DNA of 64,000 bases from an uncultured Acetatifactor sp. (GTDB lineage: Bacteria > Bacillota > Clostridia > Lachnospirales > Lachnospiraceae), in assembly GCA_910577665.1 (NCBI GenBank), contig CAJTOJ010000001.1:310001-374000 (forward strand), given 5' to 3'. Shown in pieces: positions 8,634 through 16,377 of the stretch; within the stretch, counting starts at the first letter, position 1, and each line of letters begins with the position of its first letter. The position numbers and the translations under genes were made by a program. Below the pieces are notes generated by a model. That model saw only the letters and a list, made by a program, of their open reading frames with translations, had not been told where the DNA came from and ran no database searches.

Positions 8634-9518
8634 TTATTGCACATCCCTCAGATCCCCCTGTATGGCATAGGCTGCTGACAGTCCTATGACCAGCAGGCAG
8701 ACCACTACCATTGCCAGGAACAGCACCGGATTCTGCCCGGACTCAAAGCTGGGCACTACATAGTCCAGAAGATTCAGATGCGTATAGACACTCCCATTCT
8801 GGATGGCATCTGCAAGCGCCCAGGCATCCCAAGCCTGCAATAACTGCTGGATTACGAACAGAGGCAGGAACAGCAATATCCTGCGCTTCCTCCACCAGAA
8901 AGACAGGCTTAACACCACCATACCCAGCAGCCCGGTAAAAGCTGCAAAAAACAACAGATACATCACATTATACCAGAACGGGCTGTACAGGTACACCCCC
9001 AGGAATGGCACCTTGCTGTATTCCACTGGATACAAAAGGTTTGTCCCTGTGAGCCAGCGGTAAAAATTTCCCATCTGGTACTGTCCCAGCCAGGTATTCC
9101 CATTATGGGGCAGAAACAGGTTACAGAGCAACAGGTTCATGGCAAAGGGAAGAAAAATCACGGATGCCCCTCCCACAAAAGCAGCCCCCAGCTTCGTTAG
9201 ATAATAAGTTCTTCTGGAACTCCTAATGATATAAACCGGAACAAGGCCATTCCGGTATTCCTCTATGTAGGAGGTGGAATAAGGCAGCACCACCAGAAAA
9301 GGATATAATATGGCAAAAAAATTCCACATTTGATTCATCTGGGAATACCCCACCAGGTGGTTGGCGTCTTTGATACGGGAAATGTCCATCCCCCAGTACC
9401 GGGAAAGCACCCACAGGAAAGAGACACAAGCATAACACAGGACAGCGAGGAAAGCTGCCCTGTATCCTTTGCTTCTGCACATGATCCGGATCTGGACTTT
9501 TAGGGATTTTATGAACAT
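8634..9518 (-). CDS. ABC-2 type permease, first membrane subunit
   Basis: The 294-residue protein begins MFIKSLKVQIRIMCRSKGYRAAFLAVLCYA, a cytoplasmic amphipathic start and first helix typical of ABC-2 permeases. It has about six predicted membrane segments in all (FFAILYPFLVVLPY, GASVIFLPFAMNLLL, MYLLFFAAFTGLLGMVVLSL, VLFLAMVVVCLLVIGL). It is the first gene of the operon ending at 4900. A terminator-like hairpin lies upstream at 9614-9649, between it and the secreted DUF2712-like gene. The promoter is not obvious. Confidence 0.75.
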   Translation of the reverse strand: MFIKSLKVQIRIMCRSKGYRAAFLAVLCYACVSFLWVLSRYWGMDISRIKDANHLVGYSQMNQMWNFFAILYPFLVVLPYSTSYIEEYRNGLVPVYIIRSSRRTYYLTKLGAAFVGGASVIFLPFAMNLLLCNLFLPHNGNTWLGQYQMGNFYRWLTGTNLLYPVEYSKVPFLGVYLYSPFWYNVMYLLFFAAFTGLLGMVVLSLSFWWRKRRILLFLPLFVIQQLLQAWDAWALADAIQNGSVYTHLNLLDYVVPSFESGQNPVLFLAMVVVCLLVIGLSAAYAIQGDLRDVQ

Positions 9519-9613
9519 GAGTTTTTATTTCCTTTCTTCATTTTCCCAAAATTACATTCGATAGATATGAACTCTTATTGTAATATCCCACAAATCATTT
9601 CATGTATCTTTCC

Positions 9614-9649
9614 AGTCAGAACCCCACAGCAAGCTGCGAGGTTCTGACT
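9614..9649 (-). terminator. strong hairpin between DUF2712-like gene and ABC-2 operon
   Basis: AGTCAGAACC at 9614-9623 pairs perfectly with GGTTCTGACT at 9640-9649, and a small CAGC/GCTG stem lies inside the loop. No clean T-run follows on either strand. It could be a terminator that lets some transcription through into the ABC operon, or an mRNA processing or stability element. The rest of 9519-9780 is AT-rich with no gene. Confidence 0.5.
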
Positions 9650-9780
9650 CTCGTGGTATTTGCCAATAATCCACATCAGTCTTTGACATGTTTTGTGGGC
9701 ATCAGCCGCTTGGCACATAACTCGCTATAATTAAGGATTCGGTCTTTTGGTCATTTATCTTTCGTGAATATCTATGATAT

Positions 9781-10185
9781 CTAGTATACATCCCAGTTAC
9801 CCGAAACCTCACAGTCCAATGACGGATTATGTCCCTTGCAATATATGCTAATATTTGCACCTGCAAGATAATACATAATCTGAGATTCCGAAAAAGGCAA
9901 CTCAACCCATGTGCCCTTTTTTACAAGGGTTTCAGGACCGGATTCAGCCTTCGCATACACCTTTGTATAATTTGATGCTTCACCACCTGGCTTGAATATA
10001 TCTGTCAAATAGACCCTTGCCGTTTTTGTTGCCGTATCTTTGGTTTCAGACGCCACCCAGGTATATTCATTGCTGTCAACAAACATATTTCCAAAATAAG
10101 TTGTCTTTGCATAACATACACTTGGAAGTGCGCACGCCAATACCAGCACAAGACTCATGCAACCAAACCATTTCTTGATTTTCAT
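9781..10185 (-). CDS. secreted DUF2712-like protein
   Basis: The 134-residue protein has a clear signal peptide (MKIKKWFGCMSLVLVLACALPSVCYA, predicted cleavage after CYA). The mature part has TARVYLTDIFKPGG in the middle and ends CEVSGNWDVY. The final SGxW-D pattern and the length match what I recall of the DUF2712 family of secreted Firmicute proteins, which often neighbour ABC transporters; this assignment is by memory of the pattern. AAAGGGG precedes the ATG. The promoter region carries a perfect 13-base inverted repeat. The ABC-2 operon lies downstream on the same strand, so it may be exported or handled by that transporter. Confidence 0.6.
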   Translation of the reverse strand: MKIKKWFGCMSLVLVLACALPSVCYAKTTYFGNMFVDSNEYTWVASETKDTATKTARVYLTDIFKPGGEASNYTKVYAKAESGPETLVKKGTWVELPFSESQIMYYLAGANISIYCKGHNPSLDCEVSGNWDVY

Positions 10186-10228
10186 ATCTACATCCCCTTT
10201 CTCATACCATTCTTATGACCGAATCCTG

Positions 10229-10271
10229 CACATTAGATATGCCTATAATAGTCTCAGTCATATCTAATGTG
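10229..10271 (-). promoter_or_regulatory. perfect 13-bp inverted repeat over the DUF2712-like promoter
   Basis: CACATTAGATATG at 10229-10241 is the exact reverse complement of 10259-10271, with a 17-base spacer. On the minus strand the spacer holds a TATTAT -10 candidate without a good -35, so the arms flank the core promoter as an operator would. No second copy was noticed in the window. Confidence 0.6.
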
Positions 10272-10311
10272 ATTGTATTAAGTGTATCTTCATGTTCAAT
10301 TTTCTACAAGA

Positions 10312-10356
10312 GACAGAATTGTCAAAACTTTCTACCGTCATTTTGACAACTCTGTC
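10312..10356 (+). promoter_or_regulatory. operator 1: 16-bp arm inverted repeat upstream of the peptide gene
   Basis: GACAGAATTGTCAAAA (10312-10327) and TTTTGACAACTCTGTC (10341-10356) form a dyad with 15 of 16 positions complementary and a 13-base spacer. The right arm ends 3 bases before the -35 box of the peptide promoter. The right arm plus the following CCTTG is repeated exactly at 16255-16275, upstream of the exporter genes. The same GTCAAAA core occurs in a dyad ahead of the regulator gene. Confidence 0.7.
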
Positions 10357-10358
10357 CC

Positions 10359-10387
10359 TTGCAATCATTATTCTTATCGCATATAAT
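10359..10387 (+). promoter_or_regulatory. promoter of the 60-residue peptide gene
   Basis: TTGCAA at 10359-10364 and TATAAT at 10382-10387 are 17 bases apart. The -35 directly abuts the right arm of the operator. The leader to the ATG is about 32 bases and contains a full AGGAGG. Confidence 0.75.
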
Positions 10388-10425
10388 TACTCTCAATATC
10401 ATACAACCATACAGGAGGAAAAACA

Positions 10426-10608
10426 ATGAAAAACTATTTTAAGAAAAATTTAGTCACCGCCTTTGCCTTACTCTTAATTGGTCTGACTGTACCACCTTTT
10501 CTGCCGACCCCGCTCCCAGAAGAACCAGGTATTGAATCGGAACAAGATCCTAACCCTGGTTGCAGTCCTTTGAATGATCTACCTGGATCCGATGTAAAAT
10601 CGGATTGA
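10426..10608 (+). CDS. small secreted peptide precursor, candidate signalling peptide
   Basis: The 60-residue ORF has a perfect AGGAGG 8 bases before the ATG and a consensus promoter, so it is very likely expressed. It starts MKNYFKKN, continues with a hydrophobic core (LVTAFALLLIGLTV, residues 9-22), then a Pro-rich stretch (PPFLPTPLPEEPG), then an acidic tail containing one cysteine and ending LPGSDVKSD. This is the layout of secreted pro-peptides of RRNPP-type quorum sensing systems. Its stop lies one base from the stop of the convergent regulator gene. No family is recognised; the mature form cannot be read from sequence. Confidence 0.6.
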   Translation: MKNYFKKNLVTAFALLLIGLTVPPFLPTPLPEEPGIESEQDPNPGCSPLNDLPGSDVKSD

Positions 10609-10609
10609 A

Positions 10610-12691
10610 TTAATGCAGTATTTGATTCATTTTCTCCCTATATATATTTTCATAAAATACATCCTTACATAATTCCGCAAGCAAAATACATTTCTGTAGT
10701 TCCTCCTCTCTGGAAAGGCTTTGTTCTACAGGAATGTTTTTTGTGTCTTTTTTGTATTGGGTCTCATTCCACAATATATTATACAAACTCATATGTAACA
10801 TACCCATTCTTCCCAATGACAGTTTTTCCTTTATAATAGAGGCACTGATTCTGCTGGATTCCTCATACTGTCCCATATTTCCCAGATGACTTGCAACACC
10901 ATCCATAATGAATTCATACATATCAATATGATTCTTAATATCATTTTTAAGCATATACTGATCACATATTTTTTTTAATAATTCAACATATTCCTCTTTC
11001 TCTTCTCCCCTTGTTTTCATGGCTATATTATACAAACATCCTAGTTCCCCACAGGTCATATACCCTTCTGCTGCATGCTGTGCCGCCTGCCAGGGGAACG
11101 TTAATTCCAGTGTTTTCCGTATGCAAGACACAGCCTCTTCCGGTGAAATATTCTTTTTCCGAAGTTCGTTTAGAATTTCTATATGCTGTAGCTCCTGTCG
11201 GTTAATCAAAAGATTCAGATCCAAGGAGGACTTGAGCCTATCTAGTGATTTATCCACCCCTTCCGTATCATTATTATTCAATGCCTTTGCCATTGCATTA
11301 TATATCGCGAAATCAAGATATCTCTCCATAACAATCTCTTTTCTCTGGTACTCTGTTGGCAGTCCCATCCTCTCAAATAGTTCCATCACAATGGGCATCT
11401 GGGTTTTTGTCTTGTTGTTTTCCAGCCTCCGCAATGTCTTCTCGCTACAGATCCCTTCACAGAGTTCCTTCACGGACAGGCCTAACATCTTCCTACGTCT
11501 GCGTACTACGTCCCCCACGCAGTAATTCTGGAACTGCCAGTACAGATAGCAGCAATTATCCATCTGTTGTGGCATCCCATATTCCCTGTAAACCTCTGCC
11601 AGGACCCATCTCCACTGCCTTATCTGCACAAGAAGGGAAGCCAGTTCCGTTCTTCGGAGGGGAATGGTATCCTGGGTAATTTCCACAGCTTTGACCGCTG
11701 CACTTCTGTTCTCTTTGGAAAGCTGGTTCCACGCTGTCTGCCAGGTCACACCGTCCTCTGTATCCGGCCCCTGTTCCTGACGCCCTATGTATACCACAAG
11801 TATCCGTTCCATCCCTTCCAGCAGTTCACACAGATAATACAAACGCTCTGTAGAGCGCAGCATATCCACTGCCCTGGCACAGATGCCCAGCATCTCCATA
11901 CAGTTCCACTGCCCTTCCGGCTCCTGCATACATTCCCTGCACAGATAGTATGCCACCTTGGGATAGATCCCCACAAACGCTGCCAGATCCATGGAGGAAT
12001 CTTCTATGGCCGCCAAAAATTGACCATAGACCTGGATCTTATAACTATGCCCCGCACAGGTGACTTCTTCGGACATTCCCGCCTTTTTCTCCGCTTTTTG
12101 ATTGTCCTTCTGTAAGGATTCCACATTCCCTCCAAAGCGGACGTATTCCAGCAACAGGTTCCATTCCTTGGCTGACAAAAAGATATGTCTTCTCCTGGCT
12201 GTTCCAGGCAGTACAGTAAGTTCCAAAGCTTCCTTGAACGCGGCACACAGCTTTTCCTGGGAAAGTCCCCGATACTGCATCAATTGAGCCTTCATAGTCA
12301 GATAGAATTGTCTCTCAAGGGCTGCTCCTCCTGTATCCTCTTCCCTGTCTGCCTGCGTATACGACCACATACTTTCTTGCTCATAGCATTGGATCAGCCC
12401 TGCTGCCTTCTCCTCATTTCTGTCCGCTATGGCTTGCAACAGTTCCTGTCGGTTCCGCCACCTTTCATATTCCTCCACGGGCAGGAAATCCTCGAATCCG
12501 CTGTTGGCAATCCCCAGCCGCTCTAACAGCCGGTCGCGTACCAGTTTGCCAGGCAGGCGCTCCCCCGCCTCGATTCTGGCCAGTGTACTGACAGAACAGA
12601 TCCCTCCGCAAAGCTGTTCCATCTTCACCCTTTTCCCAATCCGCATCCCTGCCAGAAAATTGTGGAAATATACCCCGTCCCTGTACCCCAT
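10610..12691 (-). CDS. tandem HTH/helical-repeat transcriptional regulator (RRNPP/PlcR-like, duplicated)
   Basis: The 693-residue protein contains two similar modules. HTH 1 is at about residues 14-60 (IGKRVKMEQLCGGICSVSTL, then ARIEAGERLP). HTH 2 is at about 392-441 (VVRRRRKMLGLSVKELCEGI, then CSEKTLRRLENNKTKTQMP). Each is followed by roughly 250-330 residues of helix-rich sequence without membrane segments, as in TPR peptide-sensing regulators. The shared LCxGICSxxTLxRxE signature resembles PlcR/Rgg N-termini. AGGGAG lies 8 bases before the ATG. The peptide precursor lies tail to tail. A TCAAAA-N4-TTTTGA dyad upstream suggests autoregulation. Function is inferred. Confidence 0.7.
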   Translation of the reverse strand: MGYRDGVYFHNFLAGMRIGKRVKMEQLCGGICSVSTLARIEAGERLPGKLVRDRLLERLGIANSGFEDFLPVEEYERWRNRQELLQAIADRNEEKAAGLIQCYEQESMWSYTQADREEDTGGAALERQFYLTMKAQLMQYRGLSQEKLCAAFKEALELTVLPGTARRRHIFLSAKEWNLLLEYVRFGGNVESLQKDNQKAEKKAGMSEEVTCAGHSYKIQVYGQFLAAIEDSSMDLAAFVGIYPKVAYYLCRECMQEPEGQWNCMEMLGICARAVDMLRSTERLYYLCELLEGMERILVVYIGRQEQGPDTEDGVTWQTAWNQLSKENRSAAVKAVEITQDTIPLRRTELASLLVQIRQWRWVLAEVYREYGMPQQMDNCCYLYWQFQNYCVGDVVRRRRKMLGLSVKELCEGICSEKTLRRLENNKTKTQMPIVMELFERMGLPTEYQRKEIVMERYLDFAIYNAMAKALNNNDTEGVDKSLDRLKSSLDLNLLINRQELQHIEILNELRKKNISPEEAVSCIRKTLELTFPWQAAQHAAEGYMTCGELGCLYNIAMKTRGEEKEEYVELLKKICDQYMLKNDIKNHIDMYEFIMDGVASHLGNMGQYEESSRISASIIKEKLSLGRMGMLHMSLYNILWNETQYKKDTKNIPVEQSLSREEELQKCILLAELCKDVFYENIYREKMNQILH

Positions 12692-12738
12692 ATCATTTCT
12701 CCCTCTTTGTATAATCCAGTCAATCTCTTATAGGCAGA

Positions 12739-12758
12739 GATCAAAATGCCTTTTGACC
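12739..12758 (-). promoter_or_regulatory. candidate autoregulatory dyad upstream of the tandem-HTH regulator
   Basis: GATCAAAATGCCTTTTGACC holds TCAAAA-N4-TTTTGA about 50 bases before the regulator ATG. The GTCAAAA half matches the core of the two larger operators at 10312 and 16260. A TATAAG -10 candidate lies just downstream, so a bound protein would overlap the -35 region. Confidence 0.4.
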
Positions 12759-12887
12759 ACAACATCATATCATGTAGGCTATATTTTTACAAGGTACCCA
12801 TTTCCACACGGTTTATATGGAAAAGATGCGTTCAGCTACGCCCATTCGCAAAAATCATGTCTTCTTCTATTTTACATTCCTTACAAA

Positions 12888-12917
12888 GGCCGGGAACCTC
12901 TCGTCAGATTCCCGGCC
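12888..12917 (-). terminator. terminator of the ABC exporter pair
   Basis: GGCCGGGAA (12888-12896) pairs perfectly with TTCCCGGCC (12909-12917), a GC-rich 9-bp stem with a 12-base loop. On the minus strand it is followed by TTTG. It lies just after the stop of the exporter gene at 12938. The rest of 12692-12937 holds only the regulator's upstream region. Confidence 0.65.
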
Positions 12918-12937
12918 ATAAGCGCTTCCTGCATATA

Positions 12938-14572
12938 TCAACTTGAAAAATCCACCGCGGCCAGCCTCCCCTCCCGCAGACAGAACACCTGGTCATAACG
13001 TGCCGCCATCTCCCGGCTTAAGGAATGGGTTACATGGATGACCATCGGCCCATCTGCCGCCAGCAGCCCTGTTTCCAGCTCCCTGGCCAGTTCCTGGTGG
13101 AGAGCTGAGGTAAATTCATCCAGAATCAGCACCTGGCAGTCCTTGTAAAGTGCCCTGGCATAAGCCGCCCGTTTTTTCTCCCCACCCGAAAGTTCCCGGG
13201 CTGGAAGAATTAGAAGTTCCTGGGCTGGCATTCCCTCCCTAAGGGCATCTGTCCGGCTTAGGGACATGGCTGTAGCAAGTCTGTCCCCGTCAAGGCTGCC
13301 CTCCTCTTCCAGAGTGATATTTGCCAGGATACTTTTGTGAAAGATAACAGGTTCCTGGGCCACATAGCACACATTCTGAAGCAGTTCTCCCCGTCCTATC
13401 TTTTCATAGGAGGTCTCATTCCAGAACAGGCTGCCTCCCCATGGAACAAGCTGGCCTAAGAGGAGCTTCAGAAGCGTGGATTTCCCACTACCGCTTTCCC
13501 CCACGATGGCATACTTTTTCCCAGCCTGGAACGCCAGGGACACATCCTTCAGCACAGCCTCCTCCCCATATCCAAAGGTAATATTTCTAAGGGTGATGGA
13601 CTTCAGCGCTGGCAGCTTCTGTCTGTCCGTCCATCCCAACTTGCCTTCCACCCCGGTATCCCTGTAAGCGGCAAATTCTGTCCGCAGGCTCCCAACACTC
13701 TGGATCCTGGCCAGGGTAGCGCCCATGCTGCCCAAAGGACCCAGAATGGAAGAAGCAAGCTGAGTCAGTGCCAGGACACTGCCTGCCGTCAGACCTGTGC
13801 CTGTCTCCAGCATAATACCACCCCCAACCAGGATCAAGAAAGTGGTGACAGGAGCCAACTGTCCGCCCAACAGCCCCAGCAGATCATAACAGAAGTTAAG
13901 CTGGAAGGAAGCTCTGGCACTTTTCTCCACACAGCTGCCGTACCGTCCCAGGAAATATGCCTCCCGGCCATAGTCCCTGGCTGTACCATACCCGTCTACC
14001 AGTGTCACAAGCTGGCTCCTCTCCGCCGCACCTGCCATAATGCTGGCTTCCTGCAGCACGGTCAGTTTTCTGTTGATCGTCTTCGTCAGAAGCAAATAGA
14101 CACCAAACAGGGCAGCGCAGAGAATAGCTGTCTGCCACTGCAGGATCAAGATGGCTCCCAGGGTAACTATCATGACCACCCCGTTTTTCACCAGGGCAAA
14201 CAGGGAACCATAATGGGCATCCATCAAGGTAGACATCTGCTGCTGGAACATGGAGAGCACATCTCCAACCCGGCGCTTTTCATGTTCTCTTTCGGACTGC
14301 CACAGAAGCCCGGCAAAAAGATCATGTTTCCACAGGGTGCGGATCTTTTCCATAACTCTTATATCCAGGCGTCTGCTGGTCCAGTAAATGGCCAGGTACA
14401 GGAGATAATATCCCGCTGCCACCAGGCAGAAGGACGAAAATTCCACGTGTCCCGGCTCCCCGGTCACAAGGTCGGCTACTGCCTTTAGCAGCCAGGCAAT
14501 CCCCAATGCCAGGATCCCCTGCAGACTACCCAGAAGGACAGATAGTATGATAGTTACCCTCAGCTTTTTCAT
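12938..14572 (-). CDS. ABC exporter half-transporter (membrane plus ATPase domain), intact
   Basis: The 544-residue protein has an N-terminal six-helix exporter domain and a C-terminal nucleotide-binding domain. Walker A is GESGSGKSTLLKLL, the signature is LSGGEKKRAAYARAL, Walker B is VLILDEFTSAL and the H-loop is VIHVTHSL, so all catalytic motifs are intact. I start at MKKLRVTI because GGGAGGTGACGGT precedes it and the ATG overlaps the previous gene's stop (ATGA). It is the partner of the decayed half-transporter immediately upstream. Whether it now works as a homodimer is unknown. A plausible substrate is the small peptide at 10426, by shared promoter element only. Confidence 0.85.
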   Translation of the reverse strand: MKKLRVTIILSVLLGSLQGILALGIAWLLKAVADLVTGEPGHVEFSSFCLVAAGYYLLYLAIYWTSRRLDIRVMEKIRTLWKHDLFAGLLWQSEREHEKRRVGDVLSMFQQQMSTLMDAHYGSLFALVKNGVVMIVTLGAILILQWQTAILCAALFGVYLLLTKTINRKLTVLQEASIMAGAAERSQLVTLVDGYGTARDYGREAYFLGRYGSCVEKSARASFQLNFCYDLLGLLGGQLAPVTTFLILVGGGIMLETGTGLTAGSVLALTQLASSILGPLGSMGATLARIQSVGSLRTEFAAYRDTGVEGKLGWTDRQKLPALKSITLRNITFGYGEEAVLKDVSLAFQAGKKYAIVGESGSGKSTLLKLLLGQLVPWGGSLFWNETSYEKIGRGELLQNVCYVAQEPVIFHKSILANITLEEEGSLDGDRLATAMSLSRTDALREGMPAQELLILPARELSGGEKKRAAYARALYKDCQVLILDEFTSALHQELARELETGLLAADGPMVIHVTHSLSREMAARYDQVFCLREGRLAAVDFSS

Positions 14573-16106
14573 ACCGTCACCTCCCTCATCCCGTTCTGTT
14601 CCAGGCACAGCACTGCTGTATATCCCTCCGGCACATAGGTGCGGTGGGCCACGCTACACAGCGCCATCCGGGGATATCTGGAAAACAGGAGTCTCTCCAC
14701 CTTCTCCCCCAGTTCCTGATCCAGGCTGGCGGTGAGTTCATCGGTAAAGAGCAGCTTGGGCCCGGCAAGCAGTGCCCTGGCCAGGGCGATCCGGGCCTTC
14801 TGTCCCCCGGACAAGTTCCCGCCGCCATCCTCCATAGGCATGTCCAGAGGCAGATCCAGTTCCATGTCCCGGAGCATGTCCGTGAGCGCCTGGTCATCCA
14901 TCTGGCAGCCCAGGGTAAGATTCTCCCGCAGGGATCCTGCAAATAAAAATGGCTCCTGGGGCAGATAGGCAATCTCCCCGGTATAATAGTTTAGTACCCC
15001 ATCCTTAGGCATCCTGTGTCCTGTGAGAAGTTCCATTTCCCTGGCCGCTCTCCCCCGTGATAAGATATTTTTCTCCCGGGCGGATGGTAAGACTCACCCC
15101 TTCCAACAGGGGAGTATCCTCCTCAAACCAGAACCGGATATTCCCGGCCTCAAGAAGAATGTCCCCCTCTCCCTGGCTGGTGTGCCGCAGGGACTGGTCC
15201 GGCTGCTGGAGATAGTTCTCCAGATCCTTCCTAATCTCCTGCGTTCCCTTCACATGGCCCCACAGCCGGGTCAGCATGGATCAGGCGCCAGAGCCTGTAC
15301 CGACAATTCAGCAGCAGAGATGAGCACTCCCAAGCCTGCCATGCCCCGCATGGCCAGCAGGCCGCCCACCACCAGGATCAAAGTGTAGACTGCCATATTC
15401 TGACCGATTCCCATAAGTTCCACCCCAAGCAGCCCGGCCTGATAGTCCAGGGCAGCTCTCTCCTCCCGGCGGTTGACCCCGTCAAATTCCCTTTCTGCCA
15501 GGGTCTCCATCTGGTTGATATGGATCTCCCCATACCCCCGATGGATCTCCATCACCTGATCCACCAGGGCTGTCCTCTCCTCCTGCAGGATACCCTGCCT
15601 GCGGGCCAGATCTTTGGAGGCAAGACGATTGACAAGACCGAAGCAGACCACCGCACCTCCCACTGCCAGGCCGCACTGCCAACTGATACAAAACAGGGTC
15701 ACACAGCAGATCCCCATCAGAATCATCTGCTTCAGAAGATAGGGACCCAGAAAAAATACCCCGAAAGCACGGCCTCCAGCTTCTCTGTGAAGAAGGCCAC
15801 CTTCTCCTCCCGGCCCTGGCTGTTGTAAGCATCACCTCCCTGGTGCAGAAAGACCCTGGCCAGTCCGGTCTTGGCCCGGGCAGAAAGACCGGAATATTCC
15901 TTTTCCCGGACATAGTTTTCCAGCAGTTCCAGCACTATGTATCCCAGCAAAAGCCCTCCTGTCACAAAAAAAGCCCCCCTGTCCAGGCTCCTTAACTCCA
16001 GACCGCCGATTAGAAGCGCCTCCCAGTAGACAAAACCGCTGAGAGTCATTGCTGACAGAAACTGCAACGCTATCATCAGACTGATTTTCCCAAATGGATA
16101 TTTCAT
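14569..16106 (-). pseudogene. decayed ABC exporter half-transporter with at least three frame lesions
   Basis: Pieces of one exporter lie in three frames. Residues 1-120 run from 16106 (MKYPFGKISLMIALQFLSAM) to a loss of frame in a run of six A (T on the coding strand) at 15751-15756. The middle runs to ~15280, where one base is missing at the APDP/MLTRLW junction. The next piece reaches Walker A as GESGQG and then breaks near 15036: about 10-11 bases encoding the KST-L part of the P-loop are gone. The last piece keeps LSGGQKARIALARALL and LLFTDELTASLD. A good ribosome site and promoter remain. A single homopolymer slip could be a sequencing error, but the P-loop deletion cannot. Confidence 0.8.
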
Positions 16107-16119
16107 ACTTACACCTCCG

Positions 16120-16203
16120 TATGCGCTTCAGCGCATATACCATGTCCTTACTTCCCCTTTGACTTGCAGACAAAGGAAAGCAGGAGCTGGCACTTGCTCC
16201 TGC
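16120..16203 (-). promoter_or_regulatory. two leader hairpins in the exporter mRNA
   Basis: GCAGGAGC (16180-16187) pairs with GCTCCTGC (16196-16203), followed on the minus strand by TTTCCTTTG. TATGCGC/GCGCATA with a TTCA loop (16120-16137) sits right before the CGGAGGTG ribosome site. The first could attenuate transcription; the second could limit ribosome access. Confidence 0.45.
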
Positions 16204-16228
16204 CTTCCAAAATACTGCAACAACATAA

Positions 16229-16257
16229 ATGCTATCATTCCTGTTGCAGCCATACAA
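16229..16257 (-). promoter_or_regulatory. promoter of the ABC exporter pair
   Basis: On the minus strand TTGTAT (16252-16257) and an extended -10, TGATAGCAT (core 16229-16234), are 17 bases apart. The first three -35 bases belong to the element shared with the peptide promoter. Confidence 0.55.
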
Positions 16258-16305
16258 GGGACAGAGTTGTCAAAATATTTGTTGGTATATGCAGGCAATC
16301 CTGTC
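16255..16305 (-). promoter_or_regulatory. operator 2: copy of the peptide-gene operator in front of the exporter genes
   Basis: On the minus strand 16255-16275 is identical over 21 bases to 10341-10361. The distal arm (16294-16305, GACAGGATTGCC on the minus strand) matches 10 of 12 bases of the left arm at 10312. Arm spacing is one base longer than in operator 1. The element abuts the -35 box in both places. Confidence 0.7.
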
Positions 16306-16373
16306 TTATCTACGTAGATTTCAGAGCGGACAGCTTCCCCAGAACCATTATTGTCCGAATTCAGATATATCCC
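16278..16373 (-). pseudogene. remnant of an AAA-ATPase-like/PD-(D/E)XK family gene N-terminus
   Basis: A 32-codon stretch reads GIYLNSDNNGSGEAVRSEIY followed by VDKTGLPAYTNK. This is the opening signature of the AAA-ATPase-like family (PF09820 type), which is multicopy in many gut Clostridia. There is no start codon, and similarity ends exactly where the operator/promoter begins. It lies directly after the sensor kinase stop codon. Confidence 0.5.
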
Positions 16374-16377
16374 CCTC

